From Richelia sinica FACHB-800 (lineage in GTDB: Bacteria; Cyanobacteriota; Cyanobacteriia; Cyanobacteriales; Nostocaceae): 64,000 bases of DNA. Location: NCBI RefSeq assembly GCF_014698825.1, contig NZ_JACJTT010000030.1, positions 1 to 64,000 of the forward strand, given 5' to 3'. The position numbers and the translations under genes were made by a program. Below are positions 18,053 through 27,382 of the stretch, one piece after another. The notes under the pieces were generated by a model. The model saw only the letters and a list, made by a program, of their open reading frames with translations. It had not been told where the DNA came from and did not search any database. Numbering within the stretch: the first letter of the stretch is position 1; the number at the start of each line of letters is the position of its first letter.

Positions 18053-18899
18053 GGAAATTTTAAAAAAAGAATAGCTGTGAAGCTAAACAGTCAAGTTGAG
18101 ATAATTTCGACGAAATGTCAAGATGCTCTCCTTCGCTAGAGGATGAAGTGAGGCATTTGGATTGAACTAGTAAACCCCCTAGCTGAAAGCAGCACCTATA
18201 ATTTCATCCACCAAAGTGTGACGGTTACAGGACACTGTTAGGAGTATTTTCTCCTTTATCCTTTATAGTTCATCTGACTTGGGGGCTAATATCGCTTTAG
18301 TGATTTCATCCTTACACAAACTGTCTGATAGAGCAAAGGAATTATATTTTTGATCTATTTTCTTTGATCTACTTTTGCCCTGATGATGAATGAAATCTCT
18401 GGCGTTCTACTTTATTAATGTTTAACTGATGTCATCCATAACTGGCGAATTAGGTGTTTAAAATACCCCTTGCAGTTTCATCCTGCCATAGGTTACGGTT
18501 TTGAGAACTGGGAAAAATGCGTAATCTCAAGATTAAATTTACCTAACGTTTTTCATTCCCCACACTCTCCTCTTCAGCTTGTGCCACAATTCAACCATAC
18601 TGGAGTGAAAAAGCAAAGTCAGGTGTTGAAGAAGGTGGATAAAAGAGCGATCGCACAACAGAGAAGATTAAATTATACATGCTTCCCTAGTATTCAAGTT
18701 GACGATCTCCACAGACAATCGGATGGTGAAGGAACATGGTCGGTATCGTCACTCCCTGCCAATATAATATTGTTCACATTGGCTACCCCAGATTGCAGAA
18801 AATTAGGAAAATAATGTTATTGTACTACTAGTGCAGGTTGCTGTACCTGTTGTAACTGTTCATAACCATCCCCAGCCTCGAAAATCTCCTACTTGCGCC
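18053..18899. other. Long spacer between topA and rbp, no supported gene
   Basis: About 850 bases. It holds the minus-strand leader and promoter region of topA and HIP1 (at about 18647). A frame of 114 codons at 18470-18814 on the plus strand has no domain, no convincing ribosome binding site and low-complexity composition, and I do not call it. A weak hairpin (AGGAG/CTCCT near 18240) is the only local structure noted. Confidence 0.5.
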
Positions 18900-18929
18900 T
18901 TGCACCACAGGCAATTGTGCTAGTATATA
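18900..18929 (+). promoter_or_regulatory. Promoter of the RRM protein gene with about 95-base leader
   Basis: TTGCAC (18900-18905) and TATATA (18924-18929) are 18 bases apart. The predicted start near 18936 leaves a 5' leader of about 95 bases before the ATG at 19032. Cyanobacterial rbp genes are known to be cold-regulated and often have long leaders. This layout is compatible with that but does not prove it. Confidence 0.45.
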
Positions 18930-19031
18930 TATGGAGAAGTAAGTTCGGCGGTACTGTATCTTGGTTTTAGCAATAATTTCAAGCGGCTCTCCGAATAAAC
19001 ATCTCTGCATCAATGGATTCTGGAGAGTTTC

Positions 19032-19340
19032 ATGTCAATTTACGTAGGTAACCTATCCTACAGCGTCACTGAGGATGACCTATCTAAAGTATTTTCTGAG
19101 TATGGTTCTGTAACACGTGTACAGTTGCCCACAGATCGAGAAACTGGCCGCGCACGCGGTTTTGGCTTTGTGGAAATGGAATCATCAGCTGCTGAAGAAG
19201 CAGCCATTCAAGCTCTTGATGGTGCTGAATGGATGGGTCGCGTGATGAAAGTGAATAAAGCTAGACCACGGGAAGAAAAAGGTACTCGTTCTGGTGGTTG
19301 GGGAAAAAATAATTCTGGATACTCACGAGGCGGTTATTAA
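19032..19340 (+). CDS. RRM-type RNA-binding protein (cyanobacterial Rbp)
   Basis: A 102-residue cytoplasmic protein with one RNA-recognition motif. RNP2 is IYVGNLSY (about 3-10) and RNP1 is RGFGFVEM (about 42-49), with the aromatic residues that stack on RNA. A short Gly/Ser/Arg-rich tail (TRSGGWGKNNSGYSRGGY) follows, as in the Rbp proteins of Anabaena, several of which are induced by cold. GGAG stands 8 bases before the ATG. A hairpin terminator follows. Anabaena has several rbp paralogues, and I cannot say which this is. Confidence 0.92.
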   Translation: MSIYVGNLSYSVTEDDLSKVFSEYGSVTRVQLPTDRETGRARGFGFVEMESSAAEEAAIQALDGAEWMGRVMKVNKARPREEKGTRSGGWGKNNSGYSRGGY

Positions 19341-19406
19341 GTCTTGATCTAGTTCCCCTTAATAAAAGCTAATTCAGCTTTTTCAACTAAATCATCCCAA
19401 AGTCAG

Positions 19407-19438
19407 CAGTTCAGTCATTTACTGGACTGTTTATTTTG
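19407..19438 (+). terminator. Terminator after the RRM gene
   Basis: CAGTTCAGT (19407-19415) pairs with ACTGGACTG (19421-19429) with one wobble and loop CATTT. It is followed by TTTATTTT. It lies about 65 bases past the rbp stop codon. Confidence 0.7.
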
Positions 19439-19798
19439 TGCTGGGCAAGAAGATATGGGAAGAAATTAATGTATAAATTCTGATTGGGCAAAGCGGTGTC
19501 AGCCTTACTTCTGTTCACCATAGCTCCACTCACTGTGCGAAGCACTCCTAAACTCCTTTCAATTTAAACATAATTTAATCTGATAGTTAGTATAGTATCT
19601 AGACTAGGGAAAAGCTGCACAATTGACTGGAAATATCTGATATTTAATTACGGAATAGAGGCTGATTCTGTATGATTTGTGTTCTTTGACTAAAAACTCA
19701 GAAAAAACAGAGAAAGATAAATGCAATTTTGGTCAAGAACTATAGATAGAATGAACTCAGTTAGCCTTGATGTCTAATCGCCAAAACCTATACATATC
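19439..19798. other. Spacer upstream of ndhB
   Basis: A 360-base AT-rich stretch without an open frame. It must contain the ndhB promoter and leader. Several -10-like hexamers are present, but I could not single one out. No repeat or RNA structure was recognised. Confidence 0.4.
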
Positions 19799-21361
19799 AT
19801 GGATTTTGCTAATCTTGCATCTCAGTTGAATGCTGGCACTATTTTGCCGGAGGGAATTGTCATTATCACCCTGTTGGGGGTTTTGATTGTTGATTTGATT
19901 TTAGGGCGTACATCTTCTCGCTGGATTGGATATCTAGCGATCGCAGGTTTACTAGCCTCGATTGCTGCCCTGTGTTTACAATGGGATGCTATCAATCCCA
20001 TTGCCTTTAGCGGTGGCTTTAATGGCGATGATTTAAGTATTGTGTTTCGCGGTATTGTCGCTTTATCTGCTGCCGTGACAATCTTAATGTCAATTCGCTA
20101 CGTTGAGCAGAGTGGTACTGCTTTAGCAGAATTCATCGCGATTTTATTAACTGCTACTCTGGGCGGAATGTTTGTTTCTGGGTCCAGTGAATTAGTGATG
20201 ATTTTCATCTCCCTAGAAACCTTGAGTATTTCCTCTTACTTATTGACAGGTTATACAAAGCGTGACCCCCGTTCCAATGAAGCAGCACTGAAATACCTGT
20301 TAATTGGTGCTTCTAGCACAGCAGTATTTTTGTATGGTGCGTCGCTGTTGTACGGTTTATCTGGTGGACAGACAGAACTAAGTGCGATCGCTAATGGTAT
20401 TGCGACAGCTAACGTAGGTCAATCTCTAGGTTTAGTGATTGCCCTCGTGTTTGTGATTGCAGGTATTGGGTTTAAAATCTCTGCTGCACCCTTCCACCAA
20501 TGGACACCAGACGTGTATGAAGGTGCACCCACCCCAGTCATTGCCTTTTTATCCGTTGGTTCTAAAGCCGCAGGTTTTGCTCTAGCTATTCGGTTGTTAA
20601 CCACTGTTTTCCCCCTTGTCGCGGAAGAATGGAGATTTGTGTTTACAGCCCTAGCGGTACTGAGTATGATTTTGGGTAACGTGGTAGCCCTGGCTCAAAC
20701 CAGCATGAAACGGATGTTAGCCTATTCTTCCATTGCCCAAGCTGGCTTTGTGATGATTGGTTTAATTGCTGGAACTGATGCCGGCTATGCCAGCATGATT
20801 TTCTACTTGCTGGTTTACCTGTTCATGAACCTGTGCGGTTTCACCTGTGTGATTCTCTTCTCTCTTCGCACCGGTACCGACCAAATCAACGATTACTCTG
20901 GCTTGTATCAAAAAGACCCCTTGTTAACACTCGGTTTAAGCATTTCTTTGCTCTCCTTGGGTGGTATTCCTCCTCTCGCTGGATTTTTTGGCAAGATTTA
21001 CTTATTCTGGGCAGGTTGGCAAGCTGGTTTATATTGGCTAGTCTTACTAGGCTTAGTTACCAGCGTTGTTTCTATTTACTACTACATTCGTGTCATCAAG
21101 ATGATGGTGGTCAAAGAACCACAGGAAATGTCGGATGTAGTCAGAAATTATCCAGAAGTACGTTGGAATTTGCCTGGATTTAGACCTTTACAAGTTGGTT
21201 TGATTGTCACTTTAATTGCTACTTCCATTGCTGGTATTTTGTCAAATCCCCTCTTTACTTTGGCAAATAATTCAGTAACTCATACTGCCATTTTGCAAGC
21301 AGCAACTATTGTGCATACACAAGCCAGTGCAATCACTACTAATCAAGCAGAGGATTTGTAA
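19799..21361 (+). CDS. ndhB: NAD(P)H-quinone oxidoreductase subunit 2 (NdhB)
   Basis: A membrane-arm, antiporter-like subunit of the photosynthetic NDH-1 complex, which feeds electrons from ferredoxin to plastoquinone and supports cyclic electron flow, respiration and CO2 uptake. The 520 residues match the family and are almost entirely transmembrane helices. Family landmarks are [19 protein letters not shown], the proton-path region [34 protein letters not shown] and [18 protein letters not shown]. It is monocistronic here. Other ndh genes are not in the window, as usual in cyanobacteria, where ndhB is separate. Confidence 0.97.
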   Translation: MDFANLASQLNAGTILPEGIVIITLLGVLIVDLILGRTSSRWIGYLAIAGLLASIAALCLQWDAINPIAFSGGFNGDDLSIVFRGIVALSAAVTILMSIRYVEQSGTALAEFIAILLTATLGGMFVSGSSELVMIFISLETLSISSYLLTGYTKRDPRSNEAALKYLLIGASSTAVFLYGASLLYGLSGGQTELSAIANGIATANVGQSLGLVIALVFVIAGIGFKISAAPFHQWTPDVYEGAPTPVIAFLSVGSKAAGFALAIRLLTTVFPLVAEEWRFVFTALAVLSMILGNVVALAQTSMKRMLAYSSIAQAGFVMIGLIAGTDAGYASMIFYLLVYLFMNLCGFTCVILFSLRTGTDQINDYSGLYQKDPLLTLGLSISLLSLGGIPPLAGFFGKIYLFWAGWQAGLYWLVLLGLVTSVVSIYYYIRVIKMMVVKEPQEMSDVVRNYPEVRWNLPGFRPLQVGLIVTLIATSIAGILSNPLFTLANNSVTHTAILQAATIVHTQASAITTNQAEDL

Positions 21362-21423
21362 TTGATTGGTTATGGTTAGTGGGTATTGGGTGATGAAGTT
21401 TTCTTCTCCCCAATTCCCATTTA

Positions 21424-21585
21424 TATAGCAGGTGACAGGTAACAGGTGACAGGTAAGCCAGCGCGGTCTTGGGGGTTTCCCCCATGAGCGACTGGTGCAC
21501 CCCGAAGGGGTGACAGTGCTAAAAGCCTTTGTTTGTCTCTGTTTTAGCTGTAGTTAATGTCCTAACTTCCTTGTCTACGGCTATA
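21424..21585 (+). repeat. MITE-like element, copy 2, with an internal insertion
   Basis: 162 bp from TATAGCAGGTGACAGG to GTCTACGGCTATA. The two arms match copy 1, but between the AGGTGAC repeats and GTGCTAAAAGCC a block of about 60 bp is inserted. It starts GTAAGCCAGCGCGGTCTTGG, continues with GGGTTTCCCCCATGAGCGAC, and ends at CACCCCGAAGGGGTGACAG. The insert contains its own palindromes (GGGGGTTTCCCCC and CACCCCGAAGGGGTG). The same insert is found in the copy at 52623. Confidence 0.8.
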
Positions 21586-21784
21586 GATGGCAGAAAGTAG
21601 AATTTTAAGCTAGTTAAATTAGTACACCAATAAGATAAAAAATTGATTTTAGAACGTATACAGTAATTAACTGTAGGAATTCTATTTTGATGTTTGAAAA
21701 AAGCTTTTAAATTTTGATTTCTTCTTTTCTATTCCCTGTTTCTAAACCAAGGTGTGGGAACAGTAATCACACAGGTTGACCATA

Positions 21785-23770
21785 TCACCTATTCCTATTG
21801 CCTGTTACTTGCTTTATCTGCAAGCATATTTGCTGCACAGAAGGTGGTAGTTGACTACAAGTCTTCTCAAAGGAACGAGGATATAGATAAGACCAAGCAA
21901 ATAAGCCTATACCTGTACTTCCTAGTAGCACTACCAATAATCCTCCCAGAAGTACGAGTTTTTTGCTGCGACGTTTGGGTAGTATCTCTGGGTCAGGGAT
22001 AGGTTCTGCTGCCATTTCTGTATCTGTCTCAGGAGATTCAGGTTCTGGTTCAGGTTGCGGTTCAGGTTCTGGGACTGCCGCTGCTGGTGGTTCAGGTTCT
22101 GGGATGTCTGGGGTCTCTAGGGCAGAAGCATCTATTTCTGGTAAAGGTAGGGGTACATCTTCCTGTAAGGATGGGGGCGACACTTGGCAAACAGTCATCA
22201 CTACAGAAGTGTTGTCATGACCATTTTTTTCATTGGCTAAGTTAATCCAACTACTGACGGCATCTCCTACAGACATTTGACCATTCAAGACCGGGATGGC
22301 AAATTGTCGCCAAGATTTTTCTACCCAGTGGCGATCGCTTAGTCCATCAGAACACAATAATAAAATGCCATCTTCTTCCAAAATTAAGCGTTGAATCTCG
22401 AAGTGCAAGTGATCCGCTTCTCTAATTCCCAAGGCTTGGGTTAAGGCATTTGCCTCTGGCTTTTGTAGTGCTTGACGGTACAAACCCCGTCCCAGTCGCA
22501 CTTCCCTTGTAGCCATATCATCGTCAATGGTGAGTAGTTGGCAATAGTTCCGAGTTATCCAATAAGCGCGGCTATCACCTATATGGGATATGTACAGTTC
22601 ATGGGCATTTTCTAACTGTCGGTCATCCCAGGTTGTTACTTTTTGGGGTATTTGTACAGCCATCACCAAAGTAGTTGCCATCCTTTCCCTACCTTGGCGT
22701 TGTTGTTCTTCATTCCGTGCCCAAATTAAATTATTGACCACCCGCAAACTAGCTTCTAGCTGCTGTTGCAATAAATCAGGTGGTACAATTTGTGTTTCTT
22801 GTTGTACTTCCGTCAGCAAAGCACGGATTTGTAATTTTAAAGACTGTACTGCTAATTGACTAGCTACTTCTCCACCTTCATGGCCACCTATACCATCACA
22901 CACAATTGATAAGCGGGGCAGTAAAAACTCATCTCCAGAGTCTAAGCCATGGGGATAGCAATTGTCCTCATTATGCTTCATCCTGGGGCCTGTATCCGTT
23001 GCCCCTGCCACTGCCAATGTCAGAGGCAAATCTGCGGCTAATGTGAGTAAGAGTTGATTGAGTTGATGACTAATGGCAAGTAAATCAACTTCAGGTGCAT
23101 ACATCTGTTGGATGATATGAGCCAAGTCTGGGGTAATGGTAGTATTACCCCCAGCCACCCAAGACTGCCATACAGTGGCTAAATCTTTTACAGTCAGCGG
23201 TTCTTCACTCTGGTGCAGTTCTAATAAGCGTACACACCAACCTTGAACACGGATATTGTCCGGGAAAGTTAAACTTTTGGCTACCCCCAAGGTAGACAAA
23301 GGCAACCACAATTGAAGAATTTGCCATAGCCAGTATACTTGTCTAACTGTGGTTGCCTGATCCCAAGCTTCTGTAATGGTGGGATAAAGATTGCCCATTT
23401 CATCTATGGGTGCATTTTCTAAGAGGAGAATATTACCAACCGCTGAAGAAGTAACTATTCCATAAGCTTGGGGAATATGCAATTGATATGGATATAAGCG
23501 TAGATAGGGGATAACCTGGGTTGGTAATTCTGGGGGAATATCTGGTGTGAGTGCTGGTTGGGTATCTAGCCAAATCCGCTGTGTAATGACTTCATACCTA
23601 TCTATAACTTTTGTACCAACGGCAAATTCGGTGGCTACAGGGCCTACTGCCCAAAGATATCGATAAACCAGGGGTGTCTGACAATGACCACACACACTAT
23701 ATCCTATGGGGTTAATGGGGCGATCGCACTCTGGATTAGAACAATGAATAATTCTTTCGGTAGAAATCAT
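21785..23770 (-). CDS. Membrane-anchored PP2C-type protein phosphatase with zinc ribbon
   Basis: A 661-residue protein. The N-terminal zinc ribbon (CSNPECDRPINPIGYSVCGHC, about 9-31) is followed by a region of unknown fold (about 40-250), then a PP2C Ser/Thr phosphatase domain (about 255-500). The domain carries its metal-binding acidic motifs: DTGPRMKHNEDN, IVCDGIGGHEGGE, ISHIGDSRAY, LCSDGLSD and KNGHDNTSVV. An acidic proline-rich spacer (about 530-600, PEPEPQPEPEPESPE) leads to a single C-terminal transmembrane helix (KLVLLGGLLVVLLGSTGIGL). The catalytic domain probably faces the cytoplasm. It would oppose Ser/Thr kinases; no kinase gene is adjacent. Confidence 0.9.
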   Translation of the reverse strand: MISTERIIHCSNPECDRPINPIGYSVCGHCQTPLVYRYLWAVGPVATEFAVGTKVIDRYEVITQRIWLDTQPALTPDIPPELPTQVIPYLRLYPYQLHIPQAYGIVTSSAVGNILLLENAPIDEMGNLYPTITEAWDQATTVRQVYWLWQILQLWLPLSTLGVAKSLTFPDNIRVQGWCVRLLELHQSEEPLTVKDLATVWQSWVAGGNTTITPDLAHIIQQMYAPEVDLLAISHQLNQLLLTLAADLPLTLAVAGATDTGPRMKHNEDNCYPHGLDSGDEFLLPRLSIVCDGIGGHEGGEVASQLAVQSLKLQIRALLTEVQQETQIVPPDLLQQQLEASLRVVNNLIWARNEEQQRQGRERMATTLVMAVQIPQKVTTWDDRQLENAHELYISHIGDSRAYWITRNYCQLLTIDDDMATREVRLGRGLYRQALQKPEANALTQALGIREADHLHFEIQRLILEEDGILLLCSDGLSDRHWVEKSWRQFAIPVLNGQMSVGDAVSSWINLANEKNGHDNTSVVMTVCQVSPPSLQEDVPLPLPEIDASALETPDIPEPEPPAAAVPEPEPQPEPEPESPETDTEMAAEPIPDPEILPKRRSKKLVLLGGLLVVLLGSTGIGLFAWSYLYPRSFEKTCSQLPPSVQQICLQIKQVTGNRNR

Positions 23771-23986
23771 GAAAGTTTATATCTTAAAAAAAATTAACTC
23801 GTAAATTTCAATTAACTTTGGCGGTCACTGCACAGAAGGGCGGAATAGACTGGATTTTATATACCTGTAACTTTAAATTTTGACCTTATGCCATCAGAAT
23901 CAATTTATTTTTTGTAAATCAAAAGAGTCTAATTGTATCTAATCGTAGAAATGCCTTCATGTAAATGTAGTGTCTAAGGTGACGCT

Positions 23987-24421
23987 ATGCCAAGTTATAC
24001 CTCTATTTGGCTTCTGGCAGGTTCAGTTCTGTGTTTAATGGAACTTTTCTTCCCCTCGGCTTTTGTGGCTTTCATGATGGGGATTAGTGCCTTTGTGATT
24101 GCTGTACTGTCCATGGTGGGTTTAGTCAATACCTGGTGGCAGGTATTGCTATGGCTATTGCTTTCTTCCCTATTGGTTGTGTTGTCTCGACGCTTTCTGC
24201 AACCGCGACGGCGTAAATCCAAGATTCAGGATGCAGTTATGGCGGAAACTTTAACGGAAATTCCCACAGGACAAGTTGGTCGAGTTTTATACGAAGGAAA
24301 TTCTTGGCGGGCAAAATGTGATGATGACAAACTCAGCTTACCCGCAAATCAAAGAGTGTATGTGGTGAGAAGGGAGGGAACCACTTTAATTGTCATGCCA
24401 GAAAATTTACTGCATAGCTAA
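23987..24421 (+). CDS. NfeD-like membrane protein
   Basis: A 144-residue short-type NfeD protein. It has two to three transmembrane helices in the first 70 residues (IWLLAGSVLCLMELFFPSAF, then the ISAFVIAVLSMVGLV and WWQVLLWLLLSSLLVVLSRRF segments). A C-terminal OB-fold domain (about 95-140, GQVGRVLYEGNSWRAKCD...VYVVRREGTTLIV) follows. NfeD proteins work with stomatin-like proteins, and such a gene follows 46 bases downstream, the classic pair. They are thought to organise membrane microdomains and protein quality control. Confidence 0.85.
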   Translation: MPSYTSIWLLAGSVLCLMELFFPSAFVAFMMGISAFVIAVLSMVGLVNTWWQVLLWLLLSSLLVVLSRRFLQPRRRKSKIQDAVMAETLTEIPTGQVGRVLYEGNSWRAKCDDDKLSLPANQRVYVVRREGTTLIVMPENLLHS

Positions 24422-24467
24422 GTAATATCAACAAGAAAAACTGGAAGATTTTCAGGAAAATAAATAT

Positions 24468-25454
24468 ATGGAACAGTTTTTATTACTAGTGTTTTTAGCC
24501 TTGGGTGGTTCTGCCGTAGCTGGTTCTGTCCGGGTTGTTAATCAAGGGAACGAAGCCTTGGTGGAACGATTGGGGAGTTATAACCAAAAGTTAGTTCCTG
24601 GTCTCAATTTTGTCTTCCCTTTCATTGATAAGGTGGTATATCAAGAGACGATTCGGGAAAAGGTGTTAGATATTCCGCCCCAAAAGTGCATTACCCGTGA
24701 CAATGTGGGAATTGAAGTGGATGCGGTCGTTTATTGGCGGATTGTGGATATGGAGAAGGCTTGGTATAAAGTTGAAAATCTCCAATCAGCAATGGTAAAT
24801 TTGGTTTTGACTCAAATTCGCTCGGAAATGGGTCAATTAGAGTTAGATGAAACCTTTACTGCCCGGGCCCAAATCAATGAATTGTTGTTGCGAGATTTAG
24901 ATATTGCTACTGACCCTTGGGGTGTAAAAGTAACCAGAGTGGAGTTACGGGATATTATTCCTTCTCAAGCGGTGCGGGAGTCGATGGAGTTGCAAATGTC
25001 TGCTGAAAGACGCAGAAGGGCAGCGATTTTGACTTCAGAGGGCGATCGCGAAGCTGCGGTAAATAGTGCCAAGGGTAAGGCTGATGCTCAAGTTTTGGAA
25101 GCGGAAGCGAGACAAAAATCTTTAATTTTGCAAGCGGAAGCAGAACAAAAAGCCATTGTCATGAAAGCCCAAGCTGAACGTCAGCAACAGGTTTTGAAAG
25201 CACAGGCTATTGCTGAGTCAGCGGAGATTATTGCCCAAAGAATGAAGGCCAACCCAGAGGCACACAAAGCTTTAGAAGTGCTGTTTGCGTTGGGTTATCT
25301 GGATATGGGGGCAACAATTGGTAGGAGTGATAGTAGCAAGGTGATGTTTATCGATCCACGCAGCATTCCCGCTACTCTAGAGGGTATCCGTTCTATTGTC
25401 TCTGATGCACCTACAGATTCTCACCCTCTTTTTCAAAAAGACATTTCTAGCTGA
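24468..25454 (+). CDS. Stomatin/slipin (SPFH, band 7) membrane protein
   Basis: A 328-residue SPFH protein paired with NfeD. The N-terminal membrane hairpin (about 1-20) leads to the band-7 domain (about 22-200) with [34 protein letters not shown] and the [15 protein letters not shown] strand. A long Ala/Glu/Gln-rich coiled coil (about 175-260) follows and drives oligomerisation. The length and order match QmcA/slipin proteins. It would form ring scaffolds in the plasma or thylakoid membrane. It is the last gene of the pair, followed at once by a MITE-like element. Confidence 0.9.
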   Translation: MEQFLLLVFLALGGSAVAGSVRVVNQGNEALVERLGSYNQKLVPGLNFVFPFIDKVVYQETIREKVLDIPPQKCITRDNVGIEVDAVVYWRIVDMEKAWYKVENLQSAMVNLVLTQIRSEMGQLELDETFTARAQINELLLRDLDIATDPWGVKVTRVELRDIIPSQAVRESMELQMSAERRRRAAILTSEGDREAAVNSAKGKADAQVLEAEARQKSLILQAEAEQKAIVMKAQAERQQQVLKAQAIAESAEIIAQRMKANPEAHKALEVLFALGYLDMGATIGRSDSSKVMFIDPRSIPATLEGIRSIVSDAPTDSHPLFQKDISS

Positions 25455-25553
25455 TATGGCAGGTAACAGGTGACGGGTGACAGTGCCAAAAGCCTTTGGC
25501 TGTCTAATGTTTTAGTGTTAGTTAATGTCCTCACCACTCTGTCCATTGCTATA
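25455..25553 (+). repeat. MITE-like element, copy 3
   Basis: 99 bp beginning TATGGCAGGTAACAGGTGAC, one base off at the TATAGC end, and ending CTCTGTCCATTGCTATA. The body GTGCCAAAAGCCTTTGGCTG and TTTTAGTGTTAGTTAATGTC matches the copy at 52623. It begins directly at the stop codon of the stomatin gene and ends 7 bases before the convergent fur gene stop, so it may contribute the 3' ends of both mRNAs. Confidence 0.8.
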
Positions 25554-25559
25554 TTCTCC

Positions 25560-25958
25560 CTACTGATTCACTTCTTGATGAAGTTGACATGTGTTACACA
25601 GTCCAAAAAATTCGAGGGTGTGGTAGAACACTTTAAATTTGTGGGTAGATTCTAATTGGTGTTCTAGATCATGGACAGGACATTGATTAATGGGGATGGA
25701 AAGTCCACATTGGAGGCATGTGAGGTGATGTTTATCTTGCTGTGCTAGGCTATAGAGGGCTTCACCATTGGCCAAAGTCCGCATTTGTACCATACCTTCG
25801 AGTTTTAGGGCTTCTAGGGAGCGATAAACTGTGGCTAAACCCATGCTTTGATTGCGACTACGTAGTTCTACATAAATATCCTGGGCAGAAATGCCTTGCT
25901 TGAGGTTTTTCAATAAAGTTAAAATTCGCTCTTGACTGCGGGTACGTATGGCTCTCAT
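25560..25958 (-). CDS. Fur-family transcriptional regulator, probably Zur (FurB)
   Basis: A 132-residue metal-sensing repressor. The N-terminal winged helix includes GISAQDIYVELRSRNQSMGL and ATVYRSLEALKLEGMV, the DNA-reading helix of Fur proteins. The dimerisation domain has the HHLTCLQCG and FFGLCNTCQ cysteine pairs of the structural zinc site. The pattern and wording resemble Anabaena FurB (Zur), which represses zinc-uptake genes. FurA or PerR assignments are less likely but cannot be excluded from sequence memory. It is divergent from purS across 118 bases. I did not find a clear Zur box in that spacer. Confidence 0.8.
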   Translation of the reverse strand: MRAIRTRSQERILTLLKNLKQGISAQDIYVELRSRNQSMGLATVYRSLEALKLEGMVQMRTLANGEALYSLAQQDKHHLTCLQCGLSIPINQCPVHDLEHQLESTHKFKVFYHTLEFFGLCNTCQLHQEVNQ

Positions 25959-26076
25959 AGACTGTTTTTGTTAAATTGGCATATTTTCGGGGCAGATATA
26001 GCTGCTCTGTGATCATATTTTCACTCAGTTGGAACAGAAAGTTATAGTATAGCGATCGCAGCATTCAGCAAAAGCC

Positions 26077-26355
26077 GTGCAAAGGAAGTATCTAGCCAAA
26101 ATTTTCGTCACCCTCCGTCCTTCAGTTTTAGACCCTGCTGGTGTGGCTGTCCAATCTGGCCTCAAACAAATGGGTTATGGTAACGTTGAGCAAGTGAGAA
26201 TCGGGAAGTACATGGAATTAACTCTCACTGCACCTGACGAGACAAAAGCCCGTAATGATTTGAATCAAATATGTGACCAAATGTTAGCAAATCCAGTGAT
26301 TGAAAATTATCGCTTTGATTTGATTGAGGTGGAAACCCAAACGGGGGTGTTCTGA
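26077..26355 (+). CDS. purS: Phosphoribosylformylglycinamidine synthase subunit PurS
   Basis: A small 92-residue subunit of the three-part FGAM synthase (PurS-PurQ-PurL), which converts FGAR plus glutamine to FGAM in purine synthesis. PurS bridges the glutaminase and synthase. The start is a GTG (MQRKYLAKIFVTLRPSVLDP). The family pattern DPAGVAVQSGLKQMGYGNVE and KYMELTL is clear. purQ follows 132 bases downstream; purL is not in the window. Confidence 0.93.
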   Translation: MQRKYLAKIFVTLRPSVLDPAGVAVQSGLKQMGYGNVEQVRIGKYMELTLTAPDETKARNDLNQICDQMLANPVIENYRFDLIEVETQTGVF

Positions 26356-26487
26356 AGTAGGTAATTGATGATTGATGATTGGTAATGGGGGTAAAGAAGG
26401 GAAAAGGGTTAATTCCAGTTTCTTTCTCACCCTCTCTCTTTCATCACATAGCACTGACAATGACAACTGACAATTGACAAACAAACA

Positions 26488-27162
26488 ATGAAATTTGGGG
26501 TTTTAGTTTTTCCTGGCTCTAATTGCGATCGCGACGTTGCTTATGTCACCAGAGATTTACTCTCACAGCCAACCCGGATGGTTTGGCATCAGGACACGGA
26601 CATTAGCGATATTGACGTGGTAATTATTCCTGGTGGGTTTAGTTATGGGGATTATTTGCGTTGTGGAGCGATCGCTCGCTTTTCTCCTGTGATGCGTGAG
26701 GTGATTGCCCATGCCCAACGGGGTAAGTTGGTTCTCGGTATTTGCAATGGTTTTCAGGTACTAACGGAAGCTGGTTTGTTACCGGGAATCTTGGCTAGAA
26801 ATCAAAATTTGCACTTTATTTGCGATCGCGTCCCCCTCAAGGTTGAGCGTAATAATTTACCTTGGACTCAAGGATACACAGTCGGGGAAATTATCACCTT
26901 ACCTATTGCCCACGGAGAGGGCCGATTTTATACTGATAAATCGACTTTAGCACAACTTGAAGATAACGGGCAAGTTTTATTCCGTTACCAAGGTGAAAAC
27001 CCCAATGGTTCCCTCAATTATATTGCCGGAATTTGTAACATTCAGGGCAATGTTTTAGGCATGATGCCACATCCAGAAAGAGCTGCAGACAGTGCTTTAG
27101 GTAATAGTGATGGTTTAAGATTATTCAAGGGAATATTAGAGCAAGTACCAGCCTTAGCTTAA
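26488..27162 (+). CDS. purQ: Phosphoribosylformylglycinamidine synthase subunit PurQ
   Basis: The class I glutamine amidotransferase subunit of FGAM synthase; it releases ammonia from glutamine and channels it to PurL. The 224 residues are the usual length. The catalytic triad elements are visible: the nucleophile in [10 protein letters not shown] and the His/Glu pair in [11 protein letters not shown]. The start [16 protein letters not shown] is typical. It is the downstream partner of purS. A strong intrinsic terminator follows 54 bases past the stop. Confidence 0.96.
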   Translation: MKFGVLVFPGSNCDRDVAYVTRDLLSQPTRMVWHQDTDISDIDVVIIPGGFSYGDYLRCGAIARFSPVMREVIAHAQRGKLVLGICNGFQVLTEAGLLPGILARNQNLHFICDRVPLKVERNNLPWTQGYTVGEIITLPIAHGEGRFYTDKSTLAQLEDNGQVLFRYQGENPNGSLNYIAGICNIQGNVLGMMPHPERAADSALGNSDGLRLFKGILEQVPALA

Positions 27163-27215
27163 TAGTAAATCGGCTTTTTTAGCATTGTAAATCACAAACA
27201 ATAACTAATTTCTCT

Positions 27216-27242
27216 AGTCCGCCTATGCGGACTTTGTTTTTA
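27216..27242 (+). terminator. Rho-independent terminator of purSQ
   Basis: AGTCCGC (27216-27222) and GCGGACT (27227-27233) form a perfect 7-bp stem with a CTAT loop, followed by TTGTTTTTATT. Confidence 0.85.
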
Positions 27243-27382
27243 TTGATGATATTAGTCGCAATTTCTCGTCCAGAGCGTAGTAATAACTACGATAAAGTTT
27301 CTATAGATTTGTTATTTTCTCAATAGAATATACCAATAGCGAGAGAATTTGTAATAGCTGCGGTCATGAGATTAATCAGCAA

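Noticed and set aside
18470-18814. 114-codon frame between topA and rbp
   Set aside because: No domain, no good ribosome binding site, composition like non-coding DNA; kept as part of the spacer.
21754-22220. Plus-strand Ser/Gly-rich frames over the PP2C gene 3' part
   Set aside because: They are antisense images of the acidic proline-rich linker of the minus-strand phosphatase.
25959-26076. Zur/Fur box in the fur-purS spacer
   Set aside because: No TGATAAT-type inverted repeat was found, so autoregulation cannot be claimed from the sequence.
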